Shown piece by piece: positions 17,761 to 26,369 of a stretch of 64,000 bases of DNA; positions within the stretch are counted from its first letter, which is position 1, and each line of letters opens with the position of its first letter. This DNA comes from Nostoc sphaeroides (GTDB lineage: Bacteria > Cyanobacteriota > Cyanobacteriia > Cyanobacteriales > Nostocaceae): contig NZ_CP031941.1 in the NCBI RefSeq assembly GCF_003443655.1, positions 925,501 through 989,500 on the forward strand, in the 5' to 3' direction. The notes below the pieces were generated by a model. It was not told the DNA's origin and made no database searches. It worked only from the letters and a program-made list of their open reading frames with translations. A program made the translations under genes and the position numbers.

Positions 17761-18942
17761 ATGCATATCACTACAGTGACAGAAAAGTTAAAGTTAGGTG
17801 ATAAAATTAACAAAAAAACCAACCATGTCTTCGTGTTTTTAGAAATTTTTGCCCACGAAGGCGGTATCCAATCATATATAAAAGATATTTTTCGCGCCTA
17901 TCTGGGATTGAGCCAAGCCTACAAAGCGGAAGTCTTTTTGCTGCGAGATAATCCTGATAGCTTAAATCCGTTTGAAGACGATAACTTAAAATTTCACTAC
18001 TTTAAAAATCAGTCTCCCTATTTGGGGAGATTGCAAATGGCAGCAGCTTTACTCAAGTGTCTTTTGCTAAACCGTCCAGAACAAGTTTTCTGTGGTCATA
18101 TTAACTTAGGAGTATTAGTACAAACTCTTTGTCAGCCTTTGGGGATTCCTTACACAGTGCTAACTTACGGCAAAGAAGTCTGGGAACCGCTCAAAAATCA
18201 AGAACGTCGCGCCCTGACATCAGCAGCTAGAATTTGGACAATTAGCCGTTACAGCCGCGATCGCGCTTGTGCTGCTAATAGTATAAACCCGAAAATGGTA
18301 CAGATGATGCCTTGTGCAATTGATGGGGATAAATTTACTCCAGGTTCCAAGCAGCCAGAATTAGAAAAGAAGTATGGCTTAACTGGTGCTAAGGTGTTAA
18401 TGACAGTAGCGCGGTTATGGTCAGGGGATATTTACAAAGGTGTAGATGTAACGATTCGGGCATTACCACAAATCGCTCAAGTTTTCCCAGAAGTGAAATA
18501 TTTGGTAATTGGTCGCGGTGATGACCAACCGCGATTAGCTAAACTCGCTTTATATTTAGGTGTGAGCGATCGCGTCGTATTTGCTGGTTTTGTTGGTACA
18601 GAAGAATTAATGGAACATTACCGCCTTGCTGATGCCTATATTATGCCTTCACAAGAAGGCTTTGGCATAGTTTATCTAGAAGCAATGGCTTGTGGAGTGC
18701 CTGTATTATCCGGTGACGACGATGGTTCAGCCGATCCTTTGCAAGATGGTAAACTAGGATGGCGAGTCCCACACCGCAGTCCTGATGCGGTAGCAACGGC
18801 TTGTATAGAAATGCTTCAAGGGAATGACCAGCGATGTAATGGAGAGTGGCTACGAGAACAAGCGATCGCTCTGTTTGGCATAGATGCCTTTCAACAGCAC
18901 TTGCAAAAAATTCTTCTATCCTCAGCAATGAAGTCCAAATGA
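17761..18942 (+). CDS. Glycosyltransferase family 4
   Basis: This 393-residue GT-B fold enzyme has a Gly-rich N-terminal stretch (FAHEGGIQSYIKDIF) that cradles the nucleotide sugar. The C-terminal half has LMTVARLWSGDIYKGVDVTI, VIGRGDDQPRLAKLA and the E(x7)E motif in PSQEGFGIVYLEAMACGVPVL. It probably adds a sugar to a polysaccharide or lipid carrier in the cytoplasm. The 10-base gap to the dehydratase gene suggests an operon. Donor and acceptor are unknown. Confidence 0.88.
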   Translation: MHITTVTEKLKLGDKINKKTNHVFVFLEIFAHEGGIQSYIKDIFRAYLGLSQAYKAEVFLLRDNPDSLNPFEDDNLKFHYFKNQSPYLGRLQMAAALLKCLLLNRPEQVFCGHINLGVLVQTLCQPLGIPYTVLTYGKEVWEPLKNQERRALTSAARIWTISRYSRDRACAANSINPKMVQMMPCAIDGDKFTPGSKQPELEKKYGLTGAKVLMTVARLWSGDIYKGVDVTIRALPQIAQVFPEVKYLVIGRGDDQPRLAKLALYLGVSDRVVFAGFVGTEELMEHYRLADAYIMPSQEGFGIVYLEAMACGVPVLSGDDDGSADPLQDGKLGWRVPHRSPDAVATACIEMLQGNDQRCNGEWLREQAIALFGIDAFQQHLQKILLSSAMKSK

Positions 18943-19007
18943 CAAATGACAAATGACAAATGACCAAAATCGCTATCCTAGAAGGAGAGCAGGACGAAAT
19001 TTAAAAA

Positions 19008-19379
19008 ATGAGCTTTAAGTCATTTCAATTGAATCTTTTAAATCTCCGCCCTTGGCTTACCCTGCTGGCAGTTATTTGGTTGCTAGCATCACTGGGCTTG
19101 GGTTGGTTAGTTAATTCGTTGCTAATTATTGTCGGGTTGCTGTTTTTGGCACCCATTGTGGCTTTTTTTGGCTTTCGTTGGTGGCTGCAACGTAACTTGG
19201 TTGCTGACCAGTGTCCCGTTTGTAGATATGAATTTACAGGTTTAAATAACAGTCAGTTGCAGTGTCCTAACTGTGGAGAGTCACTGTTAGTACAAAATAG
19301 CCATTTTCAGCGCTTCACACCAGAAGGCACAATTGATATCAAAGCTGTGGAAGTCCCAGCCAAATCACTGGAAGATTAG
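19008..19379 (+). CDS. Small membrane protein with zinc ribbon
   Basis: The 123-residue protein is of unrecognised family. Two adjacent hydrophobic segments (about 17-35 and 37-55) form a membrane hairpin. It is followed by a cytosolic zinc ribbon, CPVCRYEFTGLNNSQLQCPNC, with CxxC knuckles 17 residues apart. A GAAGGAGAG ribosome site precedes the start. It lies 65 bases after the glycosyltransferase and may share its transcript. Confidence 0.75.
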   Translation: MSFKSFQLNLLNLRPWLTLLAVIWLLASLGLGWLVNSLLIIVGLLFLAPIVAFFGFRWWLQRNLVADQCPVCRYEFTGLNNSQLQCPNCGESLLVQNSHFQRFTPEGTIDIKAVEVPAKSLED

Positions 19380-19421
19380 TTAAGAGTCATTGGTCATTGG
19401 TCATTAGTCATTAGCAAAGGA

Positions 19422-19862
19422 CTAATGACTATTTATTTGCGAGATTGAAAGGGTGTAGTTATACTCTGCTTGGGATACGTCCAGTTCGCCCAGATACACT
19501 GAGTATGTTCCTGCCTGCCAGAAACCAGAAAGTTCTGGCTTGCCTCCAGAATATTTATCTGCCATTACACAAAAACGCCCCCCAGGCCCATCAATTAATA
19601 GGGTTGGCTTGCCTTCACTCTCTACTGTTAATCGCAAATAAGGTAGTGATTCTGTAACCTGGATAACTTGATTAGGTTCAGTGGTAATATTGCCACAATT
19701 ACTTTTGACAGTTCCCCCAGACTTTCCCTTCAAAACCAGTGGATCTACTTGGAGATTCCGATTAATTTGGATTGTTGGTTTCTGTGCCAAATTAGTTTGG
19801 GCAAAAACCAAACTCATCGCCAAAGCTGTGGGAACAATTGTAAGTAGCCTAAGCGTTTTCAT
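19422..19862 (-). CDS. Exported protein of unknown function
   Basis: A 146-residue protein with a signal peptide (LLTIVPTALAMSLVFAQTNLAQ). The mature part is beta-rich with two cysteines (SNCGNITTEP, GRFCVMADKY) likely to form a disulphide. The phrases LLIDGPGGRFCV and FWQAGTYSVYLGEL resemble the pre-peptidase/jelly-roll domains of secreted proteins in which an extended strand follows a G-x-Y turn. It is convergent with the zinc-ribbon gene. Confidence 0.7.
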   Translation of the reverse strand: MKTLRLLTIVPTALAMSLVFAQTNLAQKPTIQINRNLQVDPLVLKGKSGGTVKSNCGNITTEPNQVIQVTESLPYLRLTVESEGKPTLLIDGPGGRFCVMADKYSGGKPELSGFWQAGTYSVYLGELDVSQAEYNYTLSISQINSH

Positions 19863-20245
19863 TTTAATTAATGCTCCAAATTTTTTTAGAGCAATATTGT
19901 TATATGGTCTGATTTATATAGACGACAGCAATCCGTCTTAGTTCCCAAAAATGTCGTATAAAGCAACACCATTCGCTTAAGGGTTTTTTGTGAAGATTTG
20001 ATGGGTGTAAAGACGATTAATCGTGCAAATTATCTATGTGTGGTGGCGCTTTTGCACCAAAATATTCTACCCTACATTCTGCATTTCAATCCGTAACACG
20101 CTAAAATTCCAAAAATCATCATAATTTTTACTGCCCAAAAAGGTATTACATACACAGACATTAGCTAAAATCACTAAGACAACCACCAAAAATAGAATTT
20201 GGTTGGTCTGTTGTGGAATAAGTGACCTAGCTGAGGTAAAAAAGA
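19863..20245. other. Divergent intergenic region
   Basis: This 383-base region lies between two divergent small genes and holds no gene. Promoters for both should be here; none could be pinned down. Confidence 0.5.
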
Positions 20246-20590
20246 TTGATGAATCCTCAAAGAGAAGAAGACTTGCAGCGTCGCCTCAATAAGCTAGAGG
20301 CAGAGATTAATTCCTCGCCGGAAGTGGTTCCCCAACCACAACAGCAAAAACAGACTGAGACATCTGTTTTTGCAAAATTTAACTTGCAACTGGAGCGATT
20401 TCAGATTTGGTTCAATAGCTTATCTCGAACAAAAAAGCTGGTAGTTTCAGGTGTGACGGTGCTAGTAGGCTTGGCGATGCTGCAAGCAGTGTTTAAACTA
20501 GTTGCATCCGTAATAAGTCTGGCACTTTTGGCAGTGTTAGTGTATGTTGGATACAAAATTTTTGTGTCTAGTAGCTTTCAACGTAAGTAA
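20246..20590 (+). CDS. Small membrane protein with N-terminal coiled coil
   Basis: This 114-residue protein starts with a charged helix (REEDLQRRLNKLEAEIN) predicted to be a coiled coil. A Pro/Gln linker follows, then an amphipathic stretch and a hydrophobic C-terminal region of one or two membrane helices (LVVSGVTVLVGLAMLQAVFK, SVISLALLAVLVYVGYKIFV). No family is recognised. An imperfect stem (AAGTCAGGAGCC/GGCTCCTGACTT, 20630-20664) follows the gene. Confidence 0.7.
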   Translation: MMNPQREEDLQRRLNKLEAEINSSPEVVPQPQQQKQTETSVFAKFNLQLERFQIWFNSLSRTKKLVVSGVTVLVGLAMLQAVFKLVASVISLALLAVLVYVGYKIFVSSSFQRK

Positions 20591-20629
20591 TAAGCTGATT
20601 GCATCTACTTTGCATACCCGTAGTTATGA

Positions 20630-20666
20630 AAGTCAGGAGCCATGATACAAAAGGCTCCTGACTTAT
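20630..20666 (+). terminator. Stem-loop after the small membrane protein gene
   Basis: AGTCAGGAGCC and GGCTCCTGACT form an 11-bp perfect stem around an 11-base loop, about 40 bases after the stop codon. There is no run of T after the stem, so it may be a transcript-end stabiliser rather than an intrinsic terminator. Confidence 0.5.
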
Positions 20667-20771
20667 GACTGCAAAATTCTATTTCAATATGCTTTTGTTT
20701 TTGCTGATTAGCTTAGTCTATTTTAATTGTGCCGATCGCGGCGTATAAATAATATCAAAGGAAATTATGCG

Positions 20772-22928
20772 ATGACGACACCAATTGTTAAAAGAAGTAA
20801 TCAATCTGGTCAATCAAAACAACCAGAAAGAGCGAATTCGCTGCTGCTAGCAAGCAGGCGTTTTGCTGCTTGGGCGGCTGAAATTACACTAGTAGTTACT
20901 AGTGGGTTGATTCCCTTTGGCATTGGTGTCTATGCCGATTCTAGAAGCGATTTTAACCGAGTGCCGCTTAACCCCGTGCTGGTAGTCACAGAAAGAGCGA
21001 TCGCTAGACCCCTGGCTCTACCTGTAAGCTATGGCATCCGTAACGTGGCATGGCCGACTAATATTTTGTGGACAATCGCCCTGTTAGCACCTGTAACTCT
21101 CTCATGGTGGCAATTGTATTTACTGGCTAAGACTGGTAGCACAATTCCTAAACGTTGGTTAAAAGTGCGGGTTGTCAACGAGCAAGGAAGTCCACCCGGT
21201 TTAGGGGCAGTTGTAATTAGAGAAGGAGTCGGGCGTTGGACTGTACCTATTTCCATCGCCTATCTGCTGTGGCGCTACAGCTTTGCTTTTCCTAATTTAG
21301 GATTATTCACATTTTTGTCTTTGTTAATGATTGTGGGTGAAGGGATAGGCTTACCGTCGCGCCGGGGTCGTCGCGCATTGCACGATCAACTTGCAGGCAC
21401 TTATACAATAGATGCGACTCGCCCGCAAGCATCCTCACTCTTAGCTAACAACAAACAAGTTGAGGCTACTAACGGTAATGATGAAGTAGAAGAATGGCAC
21501 GAGGGAGAAGAATTAGCGGCAGCCCAAACCAATCAGTCGCCCAATATATGGCGACGGATACAGCAAAATCCTAATCTGACTTTGTTTGGGGTAGGGCTTA
21601 CGAGTATGACTGCTGTATTGGCAACTTTAATCGGCACTCAAGTTTATATCCAAATTCAACAATCCCAGCGAACAACCGAGAAAATCAACAGCCAACAGTT
21701 CCTCGAACTTGTCAAACAATTAGCTCCCAACTCTGGGGCGACTAATGAGCAACGCCAAAGTACAATTCTGGCTATAGGTGGTCTTAATGACCCAGAGTCC
21801 ATCAAATTTCTGGCGAATCTCTTGGTTAGTGAAACCAACCCCAGCATCCAGGATACGATTCAACAAGCTTTGACAACTGTCGGGCCCCAAGCCATCCCGG
21901 AATTAAAAAATAAGAATCAGTTTTTGGTTAGCGAACTAGAGTCTGTGGGTAGCACTGCAACCCAAGAACGGGAATTACGGCAAGGGCGGCTACAAAGAAA
22001 CCAGCGAACGATCAACAAGATTCTCTCTGTTTACAGTGGTAAAATCGAGGGCGTTGACCTTACTAGCACCCAATTAGGTCAAAGTGGAATTCCAGGAAGT
22101 TCCTTCTTCAACTTGGTACTAGACAACCTTGATTTATCAGGAGTTAAGTTTAAATCTGCAAATCTTAACCAAGCCAGCTTTAAGGGTAGTCGCTTTCGAG
22201 ATGTGGGTGAAGATGGACGCTGGGATACCTACGACGATGTGATGGCTGATTTAAGCCAAGCTCAGTTGCAGCAAGCCAATCTTACTGATGCTAATCTCAG
22301 TCGCGTCTTGATGAACCGGACTGATTTGAGCCGCGCCACTCTCAACAGAGCCAACTTATCCAACGCACGTCTATATGAGGCTAAACTCAACAGCGCCCAA
22401 CTAGTAGGAGCCGATCTGAGAAACGCTGTTTTGGAAAAAGCTAGCTTGACTGGAGCAGATTTAGGTGACGCTAAATTGAACGAAGCCAATCTCTACGCTG
22501 CCCGTTTAGGTCGCGCCACTGCCATAGGAACGCAATTATCCTTTGCCAACTTAACTAACACTGATTGGCAAGGGGCAGATTTATCAGGAGCCTATTTGGA
22601 TCGTGCTAATCTCAGCAATGCTAACCTGGGCGCCACTCGTCTAGCTGGTGCTGTTTTGCGTTCTGCCCAAATGGAAAACGCTAACTTGCAAAATGCCGAC
22701 CTGAGTCTTGCAGATTTACGGGGGGCAAATGTTGTTGGAGCAGATTTTAAGGGGGCAATTCTCGCTCCTAGTAAACAAGATCCAGCCGATCAATTTGTTC
22801 AAACCCCAGATTTAGGCTCAGTATCTGCCGTAGTCCAAGGGGTTGATTTTTCTAAAGCCAAAAATTTAGATTCTAAGCAATTAGCGTACATTTGTACTCA
22901 AGGAGGCATTCATCCCCGTTGCCCGTAG
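20772..22928 (+). CDS. RDD-family membrane protein with pentapeptide repeats
   Basis: This roughly 718-residue protein is a fusion. Residues about 20-215 form an RDD membrane domain (RRFAAWAAEITLVV..., KRWLKVRVVNEQGSPPGLGA, ALHDQLAGTYTID). A further membrane helix lies near 270-290, then a HEAT-like segment (ILAIGGLNDPESIKFLANLL). The C-terminal third has many A(D/N)Lxx pentapeptide repeats (ANLTDANLSRVLMNRTDLSR). The repeats form a quadrilateral beta helix, likely a binding platform. The start is ATG 20772 with AAAGGAAA upstream; an earlier in-frame start at 20727 is possible. Confidence 0.85.
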   Translation: MTTPIVKRSNQSGQSKQPERANSLLLASRRFAAWAAEITLVVTSGLIPFGIGVYADSRSDFNRVPLNPVLVVTERAIARPLALPVSYGIRNVAWPTNILWTIALLAPVTLSWWQLYLLAKTGSTIPKRWLKVRVVNEQGSPPGLGAVVIREGVGRWTVPISIAYLLWRYSFAFPNLGLFTFLSLLMIVGEGIGLPSRRGRRALHDQLAGTYTIDATRPQASSLLANNKQVEATNGNDEVEEWHEGEELAAAQTNQSPNIWRRIQQNPNLTLFGVGLTSMTAVLATLIGTQVYIQIQQSQRTTEKINSQQFLELVKQLAPNSGATNEQRQSTILAIGGLNDPESIKFLANLLVSETNPSIQDTIQQALTTVGPQAIPELKNKNQFLVSELESVGSTATQERELRQGRLQRNQRTINKILSVYSGKIEGVDLTSTQLGQSGIPGSSFFNLVLDNLDLSGVKFKSANLNQASFKGSRFRDVGEDGRWDTYDDVMADLSQAQLQQANLTDANLSRVLMNRTDLSRATLNRANLSNARLYEAKLNSAQLVGADLRNAVLEKASLTGADLGDAKLNEANLYAARLGRATAIGTQLSFANLTNTDWQGADLSGAYLDRANLSNANLGATRLAGAVLRSAQMENANLQNADLSLADLRGANVVGADFKGAILAPSKQDPADQFVQTPDLGSVSAVVQGVDFSKAKNLDSKQLAYICTQGGIHPRCP

Positions 22929-22933
22929 AATTA

Positions 22934-23062
22934 GAGGGGGAGCAGGGGAGCAGGGGGCAGGGGAGGATGAGGGAGATGAGGGAGATGAGGCGAATAAATA
23001 ACCAATGACTAATGACTAATGCCCAATGCCCAATGCCCAATGACTAATGACTAATGACTAAT
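22934..23062. repeat. Low-complexity purine-rich and CAATGAC tandem tract
   Basis: GGGGAGCAGG and GAGGGAGATGA units pass into repeats of AATGACT and AATGCCC (7-bp period). It is non-coding and fills the gap before the beta-barrel gene. Confidence 0.8.
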
Positions 23063-23081
23063 TGGTGTGAGGAGTTCGGTT

Positions 23082-23573
23082 ATGAAATATATTCCATATT
23101 TGGTTTCAGTTTTGGGGGCTGGCTTGGTCTTGAGTCTGGCGAGTACTAAGCCAGCACAAGCTCAAGTAGCCTATGGCAGTTATATCGGTATAGGCCCCGC
23201 TATTGGTTTTACTGATGGTATCCAATTGGGGGGGGTTATAGCTGGCCGTTACAAGCTTTTGGAAGCGCCACTTTCTCTCCGCGCCCAAGTGTTAGTTGGT
23301 AATAATACAGCAATTGTGCCAACGGTTTCTTACGATTTTCCCCTCAACTGGCAAGCTGATGCTTACTTGGGCGCTGGGTTAGTTTTGGCTGGTGGTGGTG
23401 GATCTTCTCCTGTGGGCGACAAAATTAGTTTTGCTTTACAACCGGGCATCGATTATATGATCCCAAATAGCAATACTGTGCTTTTTGGCAATGCCATTAT
23501 TGCTTTTGATGCCTACCGTGATAGCGGTGGTACAGCTATCTCTGTACAAGGTGGTGTTGGTTTGAGATTTTAA
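23082..23573 (+). CDS. Outer-membrane beta-barrel-like protein
   Basis: This 163-residue exported protein has a signal peptide (PYLVSVLGAGLVLSLASTKPAQAQ). The mature part is Gly-rich with alternating hydrophobic strands (YIGIGPAIGFTDGIQLGGVI, ADAYLGAGLVLAGGGG, SVQGGVGLRF) and ends in Phe, typical of outer-membrane beta-barrels. No enzyme motif is seen. ATG 23082 follows a GTGAGGAG ribosome site; the frame is open to 23067. A good terminator lies downstream. Confidence 0.75.
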   Translation: MKYIPYLVSVLGAGLVLSLASTKPAQAQVAYGSYIGIGPAIGFTDGIQLGGVIAGRYKLLEAPLSLRAQVLVGNNTAIVPTVSYDFPLNWQADAYLGAGLVLAGGGGSSPVGDKISFALQPGIDYMIPNSNTVLFGNAIIAFDAYRDSGGTAISVQGGVGLRF

Positions 23574-23706
23574 TGGGCATTGGAAAGAGTCACCAAAACA
23601 GTGCCGAGCAAAGAGTACCAAGTCATCAGTGTAAATTGCTACTCATTGTTTATTTTAGCATTATCAACGTGTTTGAGATGGTAGCTATAGTGCAAAAAAT
23701 AACCAA

Positions 23707-23738
23707 CCTCCAGTAGTCGTACTGGGGGTTTTGTTTTG
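23707..23738 (+). terminator. Rho-independent terminator
   Basis: CCTCCAGT (23707-23714) pairs with ACTGGGGG (23721-23728, one G-T pair) around a 6-base loop and is followed by TTTTGTTTT. It probably ends transcription of the beta-barrel gene. Confidence 0.82.
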
Positions 23739-23836
23739 GGCGATCGCCTGAAAAATTATATTAAAACGCGCAGTTCATTAATAAAATAGCACTGAGCGTT
23801 TTCGCGTGTTTTTTAATTTGGGGATTTGTGGAGCAG

Positions 23837-24610
23837 CTAAACAGCATTGCCAAGGGATTCGTACTCATGCAGCAGATCCTCGAAATATTGTACGTGTCGA
23901 TCAATCCCACACTCGACGGCTTTAATTACGCTATGAAGTTTGGTTGAATCCCCATCGTAGCGAGTCAGCACCGGACGAATAGAATCTTGGAAATGATTCA
24001 CCTCTAATTCCGCGTGCAAGCTCAACCAAGTTGGGTGCTTCATGTCACGAGCATCAAAGTAGGATTGGAGAATTCTGGCATTTCGGATTGACACACACAG
24101 TTCTCGACCACTCAGCGCAGCCAGGGCTTCGTAGAAGTTATCGGTTCCGTAGCCGAATTCATCGAAAAACGAGCGTTCATAGGATGCAGTCGCGGCACTT
24201 CGTTGAGATGCTGCAATTTCAGCATCACTCAATCCCAGATCGTGAAGAAATTCTACGTACATCTCACTATGATCATCTTGCAAATCTGTGAAGGTATGAT
24301 CTGCTAGAGACATAATGGCAGATTTTTGGTCTGGGTCAGTACAACTGCTAGCTTTGACGATGCATAAGCCGAACCACTGATGCAGCCGATCGCGCCAAAA
24401 ATGATACTGAAGAAAAACATATTGCATTAGTGGTGGAGTAATGGCTCCAGCTTTGAGTAGGCAAAAAAAACGACTGCGATCAAGGACTTCATGACAATAA
24501 GCGATTGTTCTAGAACTGATTGCCGATTCTTGCGCTTTCACCGCAGGCGATAGTTCGATGTCTCGATTTAAGCGGCTAGAGGTCTGAGCGATCGCAGGTT
24601 CCACTTTCAT
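23837..24610 (-). CDS. TenA/heme-oxygenase-like putative diiron oxidase
   Basis: This 257-residue all-helical protein resembles the iron-containing redox family built on the heme-oxygenase/TenA fold. Candidate metal ligands include the ELEVNH segment (an ExxH motif) with HAE just before it, plus H and D residues in LADHTFTDLQDDHSEMYVEF. Relatives (UndA, BesC, CADD) oxidise fatty or amino acids with O2; the substrate here cannot be inferred. AGGAG precedes the ATG at good spacing. It is divergent from a LysR gene and is probably its target. Confidence 0.7.
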   Translation of the reverse strand: MKVEPAIAQTSSRLNRDIELSPAVKAQESAISSRTIAYCHEVLDRSRFFCLLKAGAITPPLMQYVFLQYHFWRDRLHQWFGLCIVKASSCTDPDQKSAIMSLADHTFTDLQDDHSEMYVEFLHDLGLSDAEIAASQRSAATASYERSFFDEFGYGTDNFYEALAALSGRELCVSIRNARILQSYFDARDMKHPTWLSLHAELEVNHFQDSIRPVLTRYDGDSTKLHSVIKAVECGIDRHVQYFEDLLHEYESLGNAV

Positions 24611-24664
24611 AAATAATCTCCTAGTTGCAAGTTATGAGTTCATGAAAGCAAGCTTAGAAGATGA

Positions 24665-24720
24665 TTACTATGATAGTAAGAGGATTTTGATTATATTAGT
24701 ATGATATTTTAATTATACTA
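24665..24720. promoter_or_regulatory. Putative LysR operator dyads
   Basis: TTACTA-TGA-TAGTAA (24665-24679) is a perfect dyad containing the LysR T-N11-A pattern. A second dyad, TAGTAT-N12-ATACTA, lies at 24697-24720 and uses the same half-site. Two related dyads between divergent LysR and target genes fit a recognition plus activation site arrangement. Confidence 0.6.
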
Positions 24721-24730
24721 TTTTGATAAA

Positions 24731-25711
24731 ATGACCCTTCGACCTTGGAATCAGCTTGAAATGCGACAGCTACACTATTTTATAGAGCTTGTTGCAGAAA
24801 CAGGCGATAAAAAAAGCTTTAGCAAAGCAGCTGAACGCCTAGATGTGGAACAATCTTATCTCAGCAAAACGATCGCGGCATTGGAAGCGGCGTTGAGCGT
24901 AGAACTCTTTGATCGCACTCGTCGCCCTCCGGTGTTGACGGCGGCGGGAAAGGTTTTTCTCACCGAACTTCAGGTTGCCGTCACTGCACTGGAACGGGCG
25001 GTGACACGGGCGCAAGAAGCGAGTCGTGGCGAAATTGGCAAGTTGGTTGTGGTGGTGAACACTGCGATCGCCAATAGTTTACTTCCAGATATTCTCAAAA
25101 TCTTTCGCGATCGTTATCCGAAGGTGGAATTAGAACTGCGATCGATGACGATCCAGGAAATGATCCAAGGACTACGGGATAACTCAATCGATGTTGGATT
25201 TGAACATCTGCCCAATCCTTATTCAGGTGATTCAACTCTGAATTTTCTCTCGATTGTGCAAGAGTCCTTTGTGGTTGCATTGCCAGAACATCATCCCCTG
25301 ACGGCGCTCAAGCACATTCCACTAGAAGCACTCAAGGACGAGCAGCTGATTTTGCCGCCGCTTGATGCGGTGCCTTCCTACGAAGTGGTCTTATCACAAT
25401 TTGAGCTTCGGGGATTCAAGCCAACATTGCTGGAAACGGTCAAAGCCACTTGGATGGTAATCAACCTCAGTTTAGTGGCAGCAGGCGTAGGCGTATCGAT
25501 TCTACCGGATAACGTGCAAACGCTTCAACGTCAAGGTGTGGTGTACCGAGAGCTTCAAGACACCCCGTTTACAAGAGCAATTGCGGTGGTGTGGCGACGG
25601 GCAGATATCAAGGCTTTGTTAGAGCCAGCACCGACCGATTCGATCTTGCTGCGCCAATTCCTCACGGTAGTTCAAGAGATAGCAGAACGTTGTGCATCGC
25701 CTGCTAATTAA
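24731..25711 (+). CDS. LysR-family transcriptional regulator
   Basis: This 326-residue regulator has an N-terminal winged helix-turn-helix (MRQLHYFIELVAETG, FSKAAERLDVEQSYLSKTIA, LFDRTRRPPVLTAAGKVFL) and a C-terminal periplasmic-binding-like effector domain (VVVNTAIANSLLPDILKIF to the end). The order and length are normal. Codon and base use look more GC-rich than neighbours. It probably controls the divergent heme-oxygenase-like gene through dyads in the 120-base gap. The effector is unknown. Confidence 0.9.
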   Translation: MTLRPWNQLEMRQLHYFIELVAETGDKKSFSKAAERLDVEQSYLSKTIAALEAALSVELFDRTRRPPVLTAAGKVFLTELQVAVTALERAVTRAQEASRGEIGKLVVVVNTAIANSLLPDILKIFRDRYPKVELELRSMTIQEMIQGLRDNSIDVGFEHLPNPYSGDSTLNFLSIVQESFVVALPEHHPLTALKHIPLEALKDEQLILPPLDAVPSYEVVLSQFELRGFKPTLLETVKATWMVINLSLVAAGVGVSILPDNVQTLQRQGVVYRELQDTPFTRAIAVVWRRADIKALLEPAPTDSILLRQFLTVVQEIAERCASPAN

Positions 25712-25938
25712 CCAATAAGAGTTTCAGCCCTGGCGAAACAGGAGTCTAACAACGTTTGCTTTTCTAGCGATCGCCATGAAAAGCAAATCTCCCACCTCGA
25801 ACCCAAACCCTACTGCGATCGCTATCTTGCTATAAGCGTTAAACTTCATTGCAAATTAAGAAGTTAGTCCAAACAACGTGATAGTTTTTGGTGATGAAGA
25901 GAGACAGCACAGGATTAACACAGGAGAACACAGTGGCA

Positions 25939-26145
25939 ATGGAATCAAATTTATTAACAGATGCGGGCGCAAATGAAGTGAATCAAGATTTCAGTGAATA
26001 TGTCGCCAACTTGCAACTTCACATGACTCTGCAAGCTCGCAATCTTGTTCCAACCCTGAAGCAAACACTGGTAGATAGTCGCCAGCAATTACTCCATCAA
26101 ACCCAAGCCCACTTTGAAAAGCTAGTTTCTCGACAAGGGCTATAA
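25939..26145 (+). CDS. Small helical protein of unknown function
   Basis: A 68-residue protein if begun at ATG 25939; the frame is open back to 25888. It is helical (FSEYVANLQLHMTLQARNLV, LKQTLVDSRQQLLHQTQAHF) and has no recognised family. An AGGAG lies 12 bases before ATG 25939, or 7 before the in-frame GTG at 25933. It follows the LysR gene by over 200 bases. Real gene status is uncertain. Confidence 0.45.
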   Translation: MESNLLTDAGANEVNQDFSEYVANLQLHMTLQARNLVPTLKQTLVDSRQQLLHQTQAHFEKLVSRQGL

Positions 26146-26369
26146 AATATATACAAATTTTAATCAAAATTCCAATAAAATATAAGGCAGATGTTGTTGG
26201 GTTAATGCCAATGGTGTTCTCACAAGGTCTGCCTTTTCTGCTTTTTTAAGTATTGAGTTACCAAAATCACCCTTTTGGCGCAATAGTAAAGGGCAAAAAG
26301 CAGTTAATATTATTGCAGCAGTACCTTTGAAGAGCAGTTAATTAAGGCTAAATAGCGGCTCGAATAAAA

